Assembly (NCBI RefSeq): GCF_022581195.2
Contig: NC_061472.1
Coordinates: 11,160,001 to 11,224,000, forward strand
Length of the DNA stretch: 64,000 nucleotides
Direction: 5' to 3'
DNA from: Helicoverpa zea
Lineage: Eukaryota > Arthropoda > Insecta > Lepidoptera > Noctuidae
Part shown: piece by piece, positions 35,927-45,904 of the stretch
Numbering within the stretch: the first letter of the stretch is position 1
How the letters are laid out: each line of letters starts with the position of its first letter
Notes under the pieces: generated by a model
Told to the model about the DNA's origin: nothing
What the model saw: the letters and a program-made list of their open reading frames with translations, nothing else
Database searches by the model: none
Position numbers and translations under genes: made by a program

Positions 35927-38650
35927 TTACAGTCTACAATATTTTTTATTTGATGGTTTTGGTACTAATGTCCATGTATTATTTTTCTTAAGAGAATTGA
36001 GTTCTTCTCTGACTGCTTTTTCCCACTGATTCCTATCGTTCAGAGATTTAATTTCATTTAATGATTTTGGTATATTACTTGTGATGGATAACGCACTATA
36101 GACATCATAGTCATTTTCATTATATGATTTACGCGAACATGTTTTCAGTCTTTCACTTCTTCGTAAATTTAAAAATTCATCAGGTTTATCCTGATTTTTG
36201 TGTTTCAAACTACTCTCAGATTCATTTTCAGGTTCATTCGGTATTTCATGACTACCGATTTTTCGAATTTTACTTGTACTGCATTCATCAGATTGAGAGC
36301 TATCTGATTTAGGGCCAGAACTATGAGACTTATAAGACACTGATTTTGTTACGGAGTCATTATCAGTTTCGTCTTGGGAATATGTATTATTACTCCGTTC
36401 AGGTCGTAATGAAGGCCTAGATTCGATAAAATTAGTCTCATCAATTACAACGTCCCTTACAGTTTCATATTTTTCGAATTCTGTATTCCAAACTTTATAA
36501 CCATTGGGTTCATAACCTACCAGTATTCCTTTCCACGACCTATTGTCAAATTTGTTTTTACTGGTTTTATTATGAACATATACAGTTGAACCGAAAACTC
36601 TGAGATTTTTAACGCTTGGTTTCCTATCATGCCACATCTCGTATGGTGTCTTTGATTGACTTAAAGCTTTCGTAGGCGTAATATTTATTAAATAAACTGC
36701 AGTTAAAACTGCATTTCCCCAAAAACGTTTTGATGCTTTAGTGCCATTTAACATAGCACGAGCTTTTTCTGTTATTGTGCGAACCATACGTTCTGCAACA
36801 CCATTTAACTGTGGGGTCCTAGGAACTGTTAAATGATAGCTTATGCCTCTTTCTCTACAGTAGTTTTTCATTTCGGTGGATAAGTATTCACCACCGTTAT
36901 CACTATAAAGATTTACTACTTTGAAATTGAATTTAGCCTCACTTTTAGCGACATAGTCTTTAAAAGCTGTAAACACTTCTGATTTGTAAGTTAACATATA
37001 CACCACACAATAATGTGTGTATTCATCAACAAATAAAACAAAATAATTTCTGTTATCTATTGTTGGAGGTGTTATAGGACCACAAACATCTGAATGCACA
37101 ATAAACAGAGGGCGTTTAATGTAACTTTTGTCTTTAACTTTATTAAAAGGCAGGCGAGTCTGCTTCCCATTTATGCATGCTTCACACAACTTATCATTTG
37201 GAGTTACGGTATTTATTTCATCTAAGTCATCAATCATATTATGACATTTTAACTGCAGGAATTTAGTTTTACTTATATGTCCTAGGCGTTGATGCCATAA
37301 TTCATATTTATTTTCATTAACATAACATGCTTGGGAAGCGGATTCCCCTTTTATTACTGGTATTTTAAACTCTAGAACTATAAGGTTATTCAATGTCTTA
37401 CCTTTCATGATGATTTTACCTTCCTTTGTAATTTGTGTGCCTTTGTCATCAAATATTATGGTGAATCCTGCTTGCTGCATCTTTGATACCGATATTAAAT
37501 TATATGGTACTTCGGCACAGAACAATACATTTGTAAGTATTCCTTGCACTCCTGTTTGACTGATAAGATTTATGTTTCCCCTTTTAGTTGCTGAAATAAA
37601 TGTATTGTTTTTAGCTACTGAAATTTTTAAAGGAGGATTTAAACATTCAAACGATGTGAAGAGATCATCTCTATTTGTGATGTGATCAGACGCTCCTGAA
37701 TCTAATAGGAATTTAATTGTCGAGTGGTCTTTTTCATAATGGTATGCGCTTGTCATGAACGCAAATCCTGAAAAAGAAGAATTCGAGGTCGTTCCCTCTT
37801 GCAGGGCAATAGTTTGGACTTGTCTTGTCCTTTCTGGGGCATTGTTTTGTATATTTGTCTGTCTTTTGAAATAGAAACAATCCTGTTTCTTGTGTCCTTT
37901 GCGTCCACAGTAATGACATTTCACAAATTTTTGTTTGTTTGTTTTCTTGAATGTTGTATTCTTCAAATAGTTTTGTTTTGTGCGATTGTATCTGTTTTTA
38001 TTATATTTTTCTTCAACATGGAGTATCTTTAAACTGGTATCACGACTCTCGTTTTTTAATTTTACTTCGTGATCTAATAGTCTAGTTTTTACAAAACCGA
38101 GAGTGATATTTTCTTCAGATAGTGTCTCAATTGCAGTGATAACGCCATCATATGTATTCGGGAGAGTAAGTAATAAATGAGCTACTTTGTCCGTTTCCTC
38201 TAATTTAGCTCCAGCAGCTGATAATTCTGTCAGCAGATCGTCAAATGTTGAGAAGTGTTTGATCAAGGGTATATCGGCTTTTAATTTTAATCCCAATAAT
38301 TGTTTTCTCAGCGCTAATTGAGTTGCTACACTTTTCCTTTCATAGATCGCGTCAAAATGTTTAAAAACTGCTTGAGCAGTCCCATTTTCATTAATATAAT
38401 TAAGATATGAGTCCGCCAAATATTCGACTATAATACTTTTGGCTGCCTTATTATTCTTTTCCCACTCAGCGGATCGCGTTCCAGGAATTTCTTCGTCAAT
38501 AACACTGAGCAAGTTTAACTCTGAAAGCAGTGTACGAATTCTAAATTTCCATACACTGTACTTTTCTCCATTAAAAGGCTTAATGTTTCTTTTCACTTTT
38601 TCCATTGTCACAACTTTATTTTTATTTACAACTATGCACTTTACTGTCAC
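35927..38650 (-). CDS. Copia gag-pol, first part: gag, protease, integrase
   Basis: 907 codons. The first methionine is at 38650, but the second (codon 16, at 38605, MEKVKRNIKPFNGEKY) better fits copia-type gag. A zinc knuckle CHYCGRKGHKKQDC (residues 245-258) binds RNA. The aspartic protease motif LLDSGA has its catalytic Asp at 317. A GAG-pre-integrase region (WHQRLGH, about 452) and the integrase core follow; its D,D,E triad is visible at D521, D584 and E620, with 35 residues between the last two. The frame ends at 35927 shortly after reverse transcriptase begins, because of one extra base in or near the T run at 35942-35947. A single gag-pol polyprotein is the family norm. Confidence 0.92.
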   Translation of the reverse strand: MTVKCIVVNKNKVVTMEKVKRNIKPFNGEKYSVWKFRIRTLLSELNLLSVIDEEIPGTRSAEWEKNNKAAKSIIVEYLADSYLNYINENGTAQAVFKHFDAIYERKSVATQLALRKQLLGLKLKADIPLIKHFSTFDDLLTELSAAGAKLEETDKVAHLLLTLPNTYDGVITAIETLSEENITLGFVKTRLLDHEVKLKNESRDTSLKILHVEEKYNKNRYNRTKQNYLKNTTFKKTNKQKFVKCHYCGRKGHKKQDCFYFKRQTNIQNNAPERTRQVQTIALQEGTTSNSSFSGFAFMTSAYHYEKDHSTIKFLLDSGASDHITNRDDLFTSFECLNPPLKISVAKNNTFISATKRGNINLISQTGVQGILTNVLFCAEVPYNLISVSKMQQAGFTIIFDDKGTQITKEGKIIMKGKTLNNLIVLEFKIPVIKGESASQACYVNENKYELWHQRLGHISKTKFLQLKCHNMIDDLDEINTVTPNDKLCEACINGKQTRLPFNKVKDKSYIKRPLFIVHSDVCGPITPPTIDNRNYFVLFVDEYTHYCVVYMLTYKSEVFTAFKDYVAKSEAKFNFKVVNLYSDNGGEYLSTEMKNYCRERGISYHLTVPRTPQLNGVAERMVRTITEKARAMLNGTKASKRFWGNAVLTAVYLINITPTKALSQSKTPYEMWHDRKPSVKNLRVFGSTVYVHNKTSKNKFDNRSWKGILVGYEPNGYKVWNTEFEKYETVRDVVIDETNFIESRPSLRPERSNNTYSQDETDNDSVTKSVSYKSHSSGPKSDSSQSDECSTSKIRKIGSHEIPNEPENESESSLKHKNQDKPDEFLNLRRSERLKTCSRKSYNENDYDVYSALSITSNIPKSLNEIKSLNDRNQWEKAVREELNSLKKNNTWTLVPKPSNKKYCRL

Positions 38651-38694
38651 TACGCACTACTGAATGTTCTCACTACTAAATGTCCTTTTTCGCA

Positions 38695-38708
38695 CTGGGC
38701 CCATAACC
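38695..38708 (-). other. Copia primer-binding site for initiator Met-tRNA
   Basis: Directly beside the 5' LTR the minus strand reads GGTTATGGGCCCAG, complementary to the anticodon region of initiator methionine tRNA (CTGGGCCCATAACC). Copia elements are known to prime from an internal tRNA-iMet fragment rather than the tRNA 3' end, which matches this position. Confidence 0.88.
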
Positions 38709-38924
38709 TATAGGAGGTATGGGATTAAAAGAAATAATATACTAATTTGATATTGAAATATTTATTCTATACTTTAAATGGTACTTGGAAGCAATACGTC
38801 CGTCTAACAAGATCCCGTGACGCAGTGTGTGTAGAGTTAAATAAACAGTAGATTGTTCAGATAGAACAAAGAACAATGTTATCGAAAGTTAGGGGTATTA
38901 GTTTTTGCTTTATATAATCCAACA
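38709..38924 (-). repeat. Copia 5' LTR
   Basis: 216 bp, identical to 34075-34290. In element orientation it lies upstream of gag and supplies the promoter; a TATATAA-like sequence occurs within its first 20 bases, though its role is not shown. Confidence 0.97.
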
Positions 38925-38929
38925 AGTTC

Positions 38930-39997
38930 TTCATAATTCTTATAACTGTAATATCAGCATTATATCTCGTTCTGAGAATTGATTAACTTTCTGAAATTGT
39001 GATAACGTTACGAATTCATGTATCACAGTCGCTTCGTAGGCTACGTATTCGTAGCCGTAGCTCGTAGCTCGTAGTCGTTCGCTACGCCGTAGCGGAGATT
39101 AGTTTTCCTTTGAGCTTCCTAGTAATTCGGAGTTTCATATTACGTAAGAACATTTGTTTATTTTTTGTTATTTGTATGAACAGGAAATCAAAGGAACGAG
39201 ATTGTATTTAGATGACAGTTTTCGTTCTGGCGTATTACATTTTCTGGACAGTGTTCATTACAAGTAAGACCACTGAGTTAGTTAAATAAAATTAAAAATA
39301 ACTTAACTATTTATCACATAATTTTCATACAGTATTGCACCTTTTCTAGCTAAAAGTCACAATATTTGAAGCTTCAGTCTCTTCATGAATGAAATAAGGC
39401 TTATCATTACGTACAGCTGAAATATTGGTGAAAACGTTAATAAGCGCGAGATGAATGAGATCACATCTTCACCCGGTACTACTGCTGTAATGAGAGGCTT
39501 TCACTTCTTACAGCCTGAAACTGTAGATGTTACTGAAGTTATGAATCCATTCAATATCTTCATTTAGTATTTTGTTGATTGCTAACGATTATTTCACAGT
39601 TCAGTAAAATTGTAGTAGAATAATTTTAATTTTACGTTCTTGTGGACCTAGCTTTTTTACCTAATAAGCAAGCTATGGCTTTTATCTATCTTATCGTGGA
39701 ATTCTAGGGTTTCGATTCATATCTCACTTTCAACTCATGATCAATAATCTCTTAGGCTAAATAAATATATCTTTAAAACTGAACTATAAATACTGTGATA
39801 ACTTAATATCGTAGTTATAAAGACTTACCGAGTTAGTATCAGTTACTCTTCGTAATAAGGTTAGTCTAAAGTGAACGAGATCGGTGATGATAACGCGTTA
39901 TTATGAAAGTTCGCTCAGCAGTCAATATATTAATAAGGCAATCAAACTGCAGCTTATCGACAACTTCACTAGTTTTAAATTGTTCGCAAGTTTATTT
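38930..39997. other. Dystrophin intron between two LTR elements
   Basis: AT-rich, with a run of CGTAG words and the palindrome GCTACGCCGTAGC around 39030-39105. A sequence with splice-like borders at 39184-39263 was considered and rejected as an exon. Confidence 0.45.
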
Positions 39998-40001
39998 AGT
40001 T

Positions 40002-40226
40002 TTTAGATGGTGGGGTGTCGTGTTCAGAGATAAGTAAATAAACCGAATACTAATTAATACACTTTTATTTTCTGACTCCAATTAGGTTACATACGATTTG
40101 GTACAGTCACAATATTTAGTAGCGTGCGTTGGTAGTGCGATATACGGGACAACTCGGAGGCGAACACAATGCAAGTACAGTATGAACAATATTGATGCGT
40201 CAACAATTAGTGTAGGTCCCACTACA
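40002..40226 (-). repeat. Gypsy 3' LTR
   Basis: 225 bp, identical to 45680-45904. In element orientation it begins TGTAGTGGGACC and ends CCACCATCTAAA. The internal sequence just before it (40227-40247) reads AAAAAAAGGGGAGGAATGA on the minus strand, a clear polypurine tract. Confidence 0.97.
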
Positions 40227-40247
40227 TCATTCCTCCCCTTTTTTTAA

Positions 40248-41119
40248 AAAAAAATTTTGACAAAAGATTTTTTTACAAAAAAAATATTCTTATCCAGTTG
40301 CTATATAATCCAAGAAGCTTACAATGTTCACAAACAATATTATTAAATTACAGTCTCGACAAAAATTTGCTTACAGTATACATTTATACAATAACAACTT
40401 TGAAACAAGATGCTTGACGGGTTGTGCGATAAGCGCATGTTTGTCTCAGTACTACTGGCTTTGTACCTAATGGCTTAGTGATTAAAAGATACACCTCTCG
40501 TGCCTGAGAGTGCAGGTTCAAACTTATGTTCATTATTACAAAGTAAATATCAAATACAGAGTAGAAAAAAAATCTATCTTCAAAAAGGATAAAACTTTCT
40601 AAAAAAAAAATCTTAAACTAAGTACAAAATGTTCTTAACCTTTGTGTTATACTCTGTTCTCCTCTCTTGGAGTCATTGTGGCCGGCCGGTACCAACAATA
40701 CAAACTATGCAGAATGTCCTACGATCGAAAAACAAAATATAACACAATACGTCCTGTAACTGCCTTAAATCTATGTAATACACTACTCATATACGTCTAT
40801 TACAGTTGCGGAACACTTCTAGAGAGTCCGTCTTGACATTTAATGTGATTACATACATAATAGGTAACATGAAATATACATAATCTATATTATATACGAT
40901 ATACGTTAAGGGTAGTTATCATGCCGGGTTACTCTGCTATACATATTAAAAAATAAAATTACACGCTTGGCCTACTCGTACGAATGACCAAGAGTCTCCA
41001 GTATCCGACATGATGACGCCATAAAAAATATACATTCACTACTGTTTAACATTCACTACACATTCACACAAATATAATATCACTTGAGAGAACGAGGGTT
41101 TTTGATCAGCATATTATTA
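40248..41119 (-). other. Gypsy long 3' untranslated region
   Basis: About 870 bp between the small third ORF and the polypurine tract without a supportable frame. A degenerate tRNA-like stretch with GGTTCAAACTT lies near 40465-40525. The length is generous for an untranslated region. Confidence 0.5.
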
Positions 41120-41407
41120 TCACAGCACAACTTTGGCTGTTGACGGCGGACTCATTGTATGTTGAGGTTGCACAGTTTCGACCTTAGTACTAGGTAAGGC
41201 TACAGAACTGGCTACCATTTCTTTTCTTAACCATTTTCTCACGCCTCTAATGAATCTTCGATTCAGTGCGTACGCAAATACTATGATTAACATTATTGTA
41301 ATAACTATCATCACTATGCCAATAATATTTAGCTTATTATGCATGTGGGCCACATTAGATACATTTTCGTTTACAATGACGTTCTCTTTCGTTTGATTAG
41401 AGCCCAT
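41120..41407 (-). CDS. Small membrane-protein ORF downstream of gypsy pol
   Basis: 95 codons starting MGSNQT, which fits the N-myristoylation pattern G-x-x-x-[ST]. One strongly hydrophobic segment (about residues 26-48, rich in I, V and M) follows, then a basic stretch (RRFIRGVRKWLRK) and a serine/proline-rich tail. It lies 128 bp after the pol stop, the place where some gypsy elements keep env. It is far too short for a fusion glycoprotein and has no signal-peptide-plus-ectodomain layout or cysteine pattern. I do not recognise the family. A membrane-anchoring accessory protein is an inference from the hydrophobic segment. It could also be an uncharacterised env relic. Confidence 0.6.
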   Translation of the reverse strand: MGSNQTKENVIVNENVSNVAHMHNKLNIIGIVMIVITIMLIIVFAYALNRRFIRGVRKWLRKEMVASSVALPSTKVETVQPQHTMSPPSTAKVVL

Positions 41408-41535
41408 TTTGCTAATTTAGTCCACTATACTGATGTATCGTCTCAACGTAAATGAAATTAAAGATCGCGATACCACAATTTGAAACTAATATCCTAAATA
41501 AATCTGCAAAATTGACATTTTAACAATAAAATAAT

Positions 41536-44500
41536 TTATCGGTATTTCAATGGCTTCTTGCTTACTCGACCAGTTCGCGTAGTATAAACTTTACTATCGG
41601 GTTCGTCCGTTTGAATTGTTACTTTTTTCGTAACTTTTCGACAAACGGTATCCCTATTACTATTATCAACTACTTTAGATTGCGATTCATCCTCTATTAA
41701 CATGTACGCTGGTTTCAGACGATCTATAGAAACTTTAACTTGTCGGTCGGGCAACTGAATACAAAATACTTTATTATCTCTACTTATGACGCGATATGGT
41801 CCGTCGTAAGGTGGTTGTAACGGTTTCCGTACTGCGTCATTACGGATAAAAATATATTCACAATCATACAAGTCTTTATGCACAAAAATCTTATTTGGTG
41901 ACTTATTTTTCCTATTAGATGGCTTTAACCCGTCAATTACAACTTTTAACTTATTTACGAAATTTTCTGAATCGCTAATTTTCAAATCAGTTGTATCATA
42001 AAAGTCACCGGGTACTCTAATATTACTGCCATACAACATTTGTGCAGCGGTTACACCTGTATCTAATTTTATCGTTGTGCGTAACCCCAACATTACAGTT
42101 GCCAATTCGTCAACCCAGCATTTATTATTTAAGCGAGCCATTAACGCGGCTTTTAAAGATCTATGCCAACGTTCTACTAAACCATTACATTGAGGATGAT
42201 ACGGAGTTGTACGTGTCTTTATAATTCCCATTAAAATCATTAATTCTTTGAATAAGTTACTTTCGAACTGACGACCCTGGTCACTAGTGAGCTTTATGGG
42301 ACAACCAAAACGACTAATCCAACCTTCATATAATGTTTTCGCTACGATTTCTGCAGTTATCTCTTTTAGTGGAAATGCCTCTGGCCAACGAGTGAATCTA
42401 TCGATAATCGTTAAACAATATCTATAACCTTCTGGCGAGGTTGGTAACGGTCCTATAATATCAATATGTATATGCTCAAAACGTTTAGTACTTTTAAAGG
42501 ACTGTAAATCGGAAACCGTATGTTTTTGAACTTTCGCTCTTTGACATTTTACACATGTTTTAGCCCATTTACCAATATCTCTATTCATTTCAGGCCAAAA
42601 ATATCTATCTTTTACTAATTTTTTACTTGTCTTAATACCAGGATGACTTAAATTATGAATAGAATCAAAAGCTAAACGACGAAATTTTTCAGGTAAATAT
42701 GGTCTTGCACTATTAGTAGACATTTCGCAATAAACATGTTTATCAGTATCGAGTAACGTTACGCGTTTTAATATTACTTTACTGTTGTTGTTTGATGCCC
42801 TCAATAATTTTGCAAGCTGTTCGTCAACTTCCTGCGCAGTGGCGAGTTCTGCGAAATCTAACGTCGTGGGACATGTTATTGTTTCAACTCTAGATAATGT
42901 GTCAGCAACTATATTATTATTTCCACTAATGTGTCGTATGTCAGTACTAAATTCACTAATAAACATAATTTGCCTAGTTCGCCTAGAAGTTTCTCTATTG
43001 GTACCTAATTTAGTAAACGCGAAAGTTAATGGTTTATGATCTGTAAAAATTATTAATTCTTGTCCTTCAACTAAATTACGAAAATGTATGATTGCTAAAT
43101 AAATTGCTAAAAGTTCTCTATCATATGTACTATATTTCTTTTGTGCTTCAGTTAATTTTTTCGAAAAATATCCTAAAGGTTTCCAATTGCCATCAACTTT
43201 TTGTTGCAATACTGCACCTACACTTGTGTCTGATGCGTCCGTCATCAATGACAAAGGTGTATGTGCCGATGGGAAATACAATAAGGTAGCATTTTTAAGA
43301 TCATCTTTACATTTTTCAAAATTTTTCGTAGCTTCAGGTGTCCAATTGATTTTACTTTTATCCTTACGCTTTGAATTCCCTAAATATTTATTTAACGCTG
43401 CCTGATGTTCAGCTGAATGAGGTATATGAGCTCTATAAAAATTTAACATGCCTAAAAATCTTCTAAGTTCCTCTATAGTATCAGGTTTTGGAAAATCAAT
43501 AATCGCTTTAACTTTATCTTCTAATGGTTTAATTCCTTCTGTAGAGACTTCAAAACCTAAAAACTCTAATTTATCTTTACCAAAACTACACTTTGAAAAA
43601 TTAATCGTTATACCAAATTCATTAAAACGTTCAAAAACTTTTCGTAAATGTTCTCTATGCTGCTCTTTATTTTCCGATGCAATGATGACGTCATCTACGT
43701 AATTGAAAAGAAAATCTAAGTCTTGTAAAACAGTATGATGCATAAAACGTTGAAAAGTTTGTGCAGCATTTCTTAATCCAAATGGCATACGCACGAATTC
43801 GAATAAACCAAACGGTGTTATGACGGCAGTTTTCTCAATGTCATTTTCCGAAACTGGCACACAATAATAGGCTCTATTTATATCTAGCTTTGAGAAAACC
43901 TTTTTATTATCTAACATATACGTAAAATCATGAAGACGGGGAACTGGATATCGATCAGGCTTGGTAATCGCATTTAAACGTTTATAATCTCCACAAGGTC
44001 TAATATTCCCGTCCTTCTTAGGAACAACATGCAAGGGACTTGCCCAAGCGCTTTTACTCGGCCTACAAATCCCAAGCTCTTGCATAATCTTAAACTCATT
44101 TTTAGCTTTTACGTACCTGTCTGGTGGTAACTGCCTGGCTCGTGCGTGCACTGGAGGTCCTGTGGTCTCAATGTGATGACAAACATTATGTTTAGGCGTT
44201 TCTTTGTACGAAACTGGTTTAGTTAGTTCTGGAAATTCACATAATAAATCATAATAAGGGCAATTATTTACGATAGTTTTCAAAGTGGGCTCACTAGAAT
44301 TAGAAAGATTGCCTTTGGTGCTTAAATTAGTTACTTGATCGATTAACCTTCGTCCGTTCAAGTCAATTAACAACTGAAAATTAGCTAAGAAGTCAGCACC
44401 TAATATTGGTTGCTGTACGTCCGCTAATGTAAATAACCAACGGAATGCTCGTCTTAGATTTAAATCTAATTCTAAGTACAATGTACCATACGTGTTAATC

Positions 44501-44691
44501 TGAGTTCCATTTGCGGCAAAGAGTTTATAACAACACTCACTTGTATTACCTTTCATGTAGGCTACTTTCCGCGGTAACACTGACACGTTTGCACCACTAT
44601 CCACTAAGAAGTTTAAGCCCGATTTCCTGTCTCTGACACACAGACGGTGATTCCCGAAGGCACGGTCACAGCCTCCCGTCGCAGACTGCAC
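41536..44691 (-). CDS. Gypsy Pol polyprotein (protease, RT, RNase H, integrase)
   Basis: 1051 codons. Visible in order are an aspartic protease (LVDSGA, Asp31), reverse transcriptase with YVDD at residues 331-334, and RNase H (Asp484, Glu526, Asp551). The integrase has an HHCC zinc module (H679, H683, C713, C716), the triad D744, D804, E840 with 35 residues between the last two, and a late DGPYRVISRD stretch like the GPY/F module. The frame is open from 44739, 43 nt inside the gag end, and has no ATG there. The apparent start at 44691 is a GTG, so expression must be by frameshift from gag. All catalytic residues are present and there are no internal stops. Confidence 0.95.
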   Translation of the reverse strand: MQSATGGCDRAFGNHRLCVRDRKSGLNFLVDSGANVSVLPRKVAYMKGNTSECCYKLFAANGTQINTYGTLYLELDLNLRRAFRWLFTLADVQQPILGADFLANFQLLIDLNGRRLIDQVTNLSTKGNLSNSSEPTLKTIVNNCPYYDLLCEFPELTKPVSYKETPKHNVCHHIETTGPPVHARARQLPPDRYVKAKNEFKIMQELGICRPSKSAWASPLHVVPKKDGNIRPCGDYKRLNAITKPDRYPVPRLHDFTYMLDNKKVFSKLDINRAYYCVPVSENDIEKTAVITPFGLFEFVRMPFGLRNAAQTFQRFMHHTVLQDLDFLFNYVDDVIIASENKEQHREHLRKVFERFNEFGITINFSKCSFGKDKLEFLGFEVSTEGIKPLEDKVKAIIDFPKPDTIEELRRFLGMLNFYRAHIPHSAEHQAALNKYLGNSKRKDKSKINWTPEATKNFEKCKDDLKNATLLYFPSAHTPLSLMTDASDTSVGAVLQQKVDGNWKPLGYFSKKLTEAQKKYSTYDRELLAIYLAIIHFRNLVEGQELIIFTDHKPLTFAFTKLGTNRETSRRTRQIMFISEFSTDIRHISGNNNIVADTLSRVETITCPTTLDFAELATAQEVDEQLAKLLRASNNNSKVILKRVTLLDTDKHVYCEMSTNSARPYLPEKFRRLAFDSIHNLSHPGIKTSKKLVKDRYFWPEMNRDIGKWAKTCVKCQRAKVQKHTVSDLQSFKSTKRFEHIHIDIIGPLPTSPEGYRYCLTIIDRFTRWPEAFPLKEITAEIVAKTLYEGWISRFGCPIKLTSDQGRQFESNLFKELMILMGIIKTRTTPYHPQCNGLVERWHRSLKAALMARLNNKCWVDELATVMLGLRTTIKLDTGVTAAQMLYGSNIRVPGDFYDTTDLKISDSENFVNKLKVVIDGLKPSNRKNKSPNKIFVHKDLYDCEYIFIRNDAVRKPLQPPYDGPYRVISRDNKVFCIQLPDRQVKVSIDRLKPAYMLIEDESQSKVVDNSNRDTVCRKVTKKVTIQTDEPDSKVYTTRTGRVSKKPLKYR

Positions 44692-44696
44692 CGACT

Positions 44697-45536
44697 CTAG
44701 TTTTCCGCTGGCTTGTCCTTGTCGTGTTTTTTCTTCCAGTTACATGGATCCACACATTTAGTTGCCTTGCTGCGATACTTATAATGGTAAAAACATAACC
44801 AATTTGGATCTTCGAATTTCCTTGTGCGACTTCTTGACCCTGACCTGGGTCTGTTGCGTCTAAAGTTATTCCTTCGCCAGTTATTTGAACGGCCTCGTGA
44901 TCTTGACTCTAAATTTTGTAATCTATCACTCAATTTGTTTATTGCCGAAATAATTTGGTCCTGAGAACCGGATGGGCCTGGTTCCTGTTTGACAGTCGCA
45001 ACACTGTGTATGGGAGTCGTCGTTTCCATTATTTTATCCGCTATTGATGCTAATTTCTCTAAATCTTTTTCTTCCGTTACAGCTAAAACTCCTCGCACCG
45101 AATTTGGTAAATGATTCTGCCACATAACTATGAGTGTTTCGTTATTTACTCGTCCCCTGGCTAGGTCTTGCATTTTTCTTAGTAATTGTGATGGTTTCTG
45201 GTCGCCTAATTCCATTTCGCCAATGAGTTTTTTTACTTGCCGCTCTTCGGATTCTTGATATATAAATATCAACTTATTCTTCAAGGTCTCATATTTATTT
45301 TTCTCAGGGGGATCCACAAGGATCTGTGAAACTTGCTCAACTGCGTCTGGGGGTAATTTTGAAATAAGGACCTGGTACTTTGATTCGTCGGACATCTTCT
45401 GAGGATTTAGAACCGCTTCTGCTTGGATAAACCATGTTCTAGGCGACTTCTTCCAAAATTCCGGAATTCTAGCTGTGATGGAGATGGACGACAGTTGATG
45501 TTCTTCAATAACGACCTTCTTGTCTTCAGACGACAT
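44697..45536 (-). CDS. Gypsy Gag protein
   Basis: 279 codons from an ATG about 140 bp inside the 5' LTR. The first two thirds (FWKKSPRTWFIQAEAVL...) resemble the capsid of CsRn1-clade elements, with a KYQVLISKLP stretch. A basic, arginine/serine-rich region follows (about 215-245). The end carries CX2HX9CX3C (starting at CFYH), an alternative to the usual CCHC knuckle and known in CsRn1-type gag. The stop lies inside the pol frame, which is offset by -1. An A6C run upstream of the stop (44727-44732 on this strand) is a possible slip site, but its phase is not the classical heptamer. Confidence 0.9.
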   Translation of the reverse strand: MSSEDKKVVIEEHQLSSISITARIPEFWKKSPRTWFIQAEAVLNPQKMSDESKYQVLISKLPPDAVEQVSQILVDPPEKNKYETLKNKLIFIYQESEERQVKKLIGEMELGDQKPSQLLRKMQDLARGRVNNETLIVMWQNHLPNSVRGVLAVTEEKDLEKLASIADKIMETTTPIHSVATVKQEPGPSGSQDQIISAINKLSDRLQNLESRSRGRSNNWRRNNFRRNRPRSGSRSRTRKFEDPNWLCFYHYKYRSKATKCVDPCNWKKKHDKDKPAEN

Positions 45537-45667
45537 TATAATTTTCTTAATTTGACGCGCACTAATATTAAGCCGACACTACGTACACTTGTGTGAGTTG
45601 CCCCGGTCGTCCGATTCACTGAATTACAAGTCCAAATTCACTGGTTACAGTTCACACTTTCTCCACA

Positions 45668-45678
45668 CGGGGTCACCA
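45668..45678 (-). other. Gypsy primer-binding site
   Basis: One nucleotide from the 5' LTR the minus strand reads TGGTGACCCCG, matching the last 11 bases (with CCA) of tRNA-Trp; the following bases diverge. Tryptophan tRNA priming is a hallmark of the CsRn1 group. Confidence 0.75.
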
Positions 45679-45679
45679 A

Positions 45680-45904
45680 TTTAGATGGTGGGGTGTCGTG
45701 TTCAGAGATAAGTAAATAAACCGAATACTAATTAATACACTTTTATTTTCTGACTCCAATTAGGTTACATACGATTTGGTACAGTCACAATATTTAGTAG
45801 CGTGCGTTGGTAGTGCGATATACGGGACAACTCGGAGGCGAACACAATGCAAGTACAGTATGAACAATATTGATGCGTCAACAATTAGTGTAGGTCCCAC
45901 TACA
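45680..45904 (-). repeat. Gypsy 5' LTR
   Basis: 225 bp, identical by eye to 40002-40226, followed at 45905-45908 by the target-site duplication AGTT. Confidence 0.97.

Larger units (their letters stand above)
34070..38929 (-). mobile_element. Full-length Ty1/copia retrotransposon
   Basis: The element lies on the minus strand between two 216-bp LTRs and is flanked by AGTTC at 34070-34074 and 38925-38929, a 5-bp target-site duplication. The order gag, protease, integrase, reverse transcriptase, RNase H is the copia order. The LTRs are identical by eye, so insertion is very recent. One base-level frameshift in pol is the only defect seen. It sits antisense in the large dystrophin intron, 1.07 kb from the gypsy element. 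Confidence 0.97.

Noticed and set aside
39184..39263. Possible dystrophin exon with TTGTATGAACAG before it and GTAAGA after it, open in phase 0
   Set aside because: It is 80 bp and would leave in phase 2, which breaks the shared phase-0 splice to the next exon. The translation shows no spectrin helix pattern or alignment to dystrophin.
40465..40525. tRNA-like stretch inside the gypsy 3' region
   Set aside because: Only a loose B box is present and no cloverleaf can be drawn.
41120..41407. Envelope glycoprotein
   Set aside because: Only 95 residues with one hydrophobic segment, no ectodomain, cysteine pattern or cleavage site.
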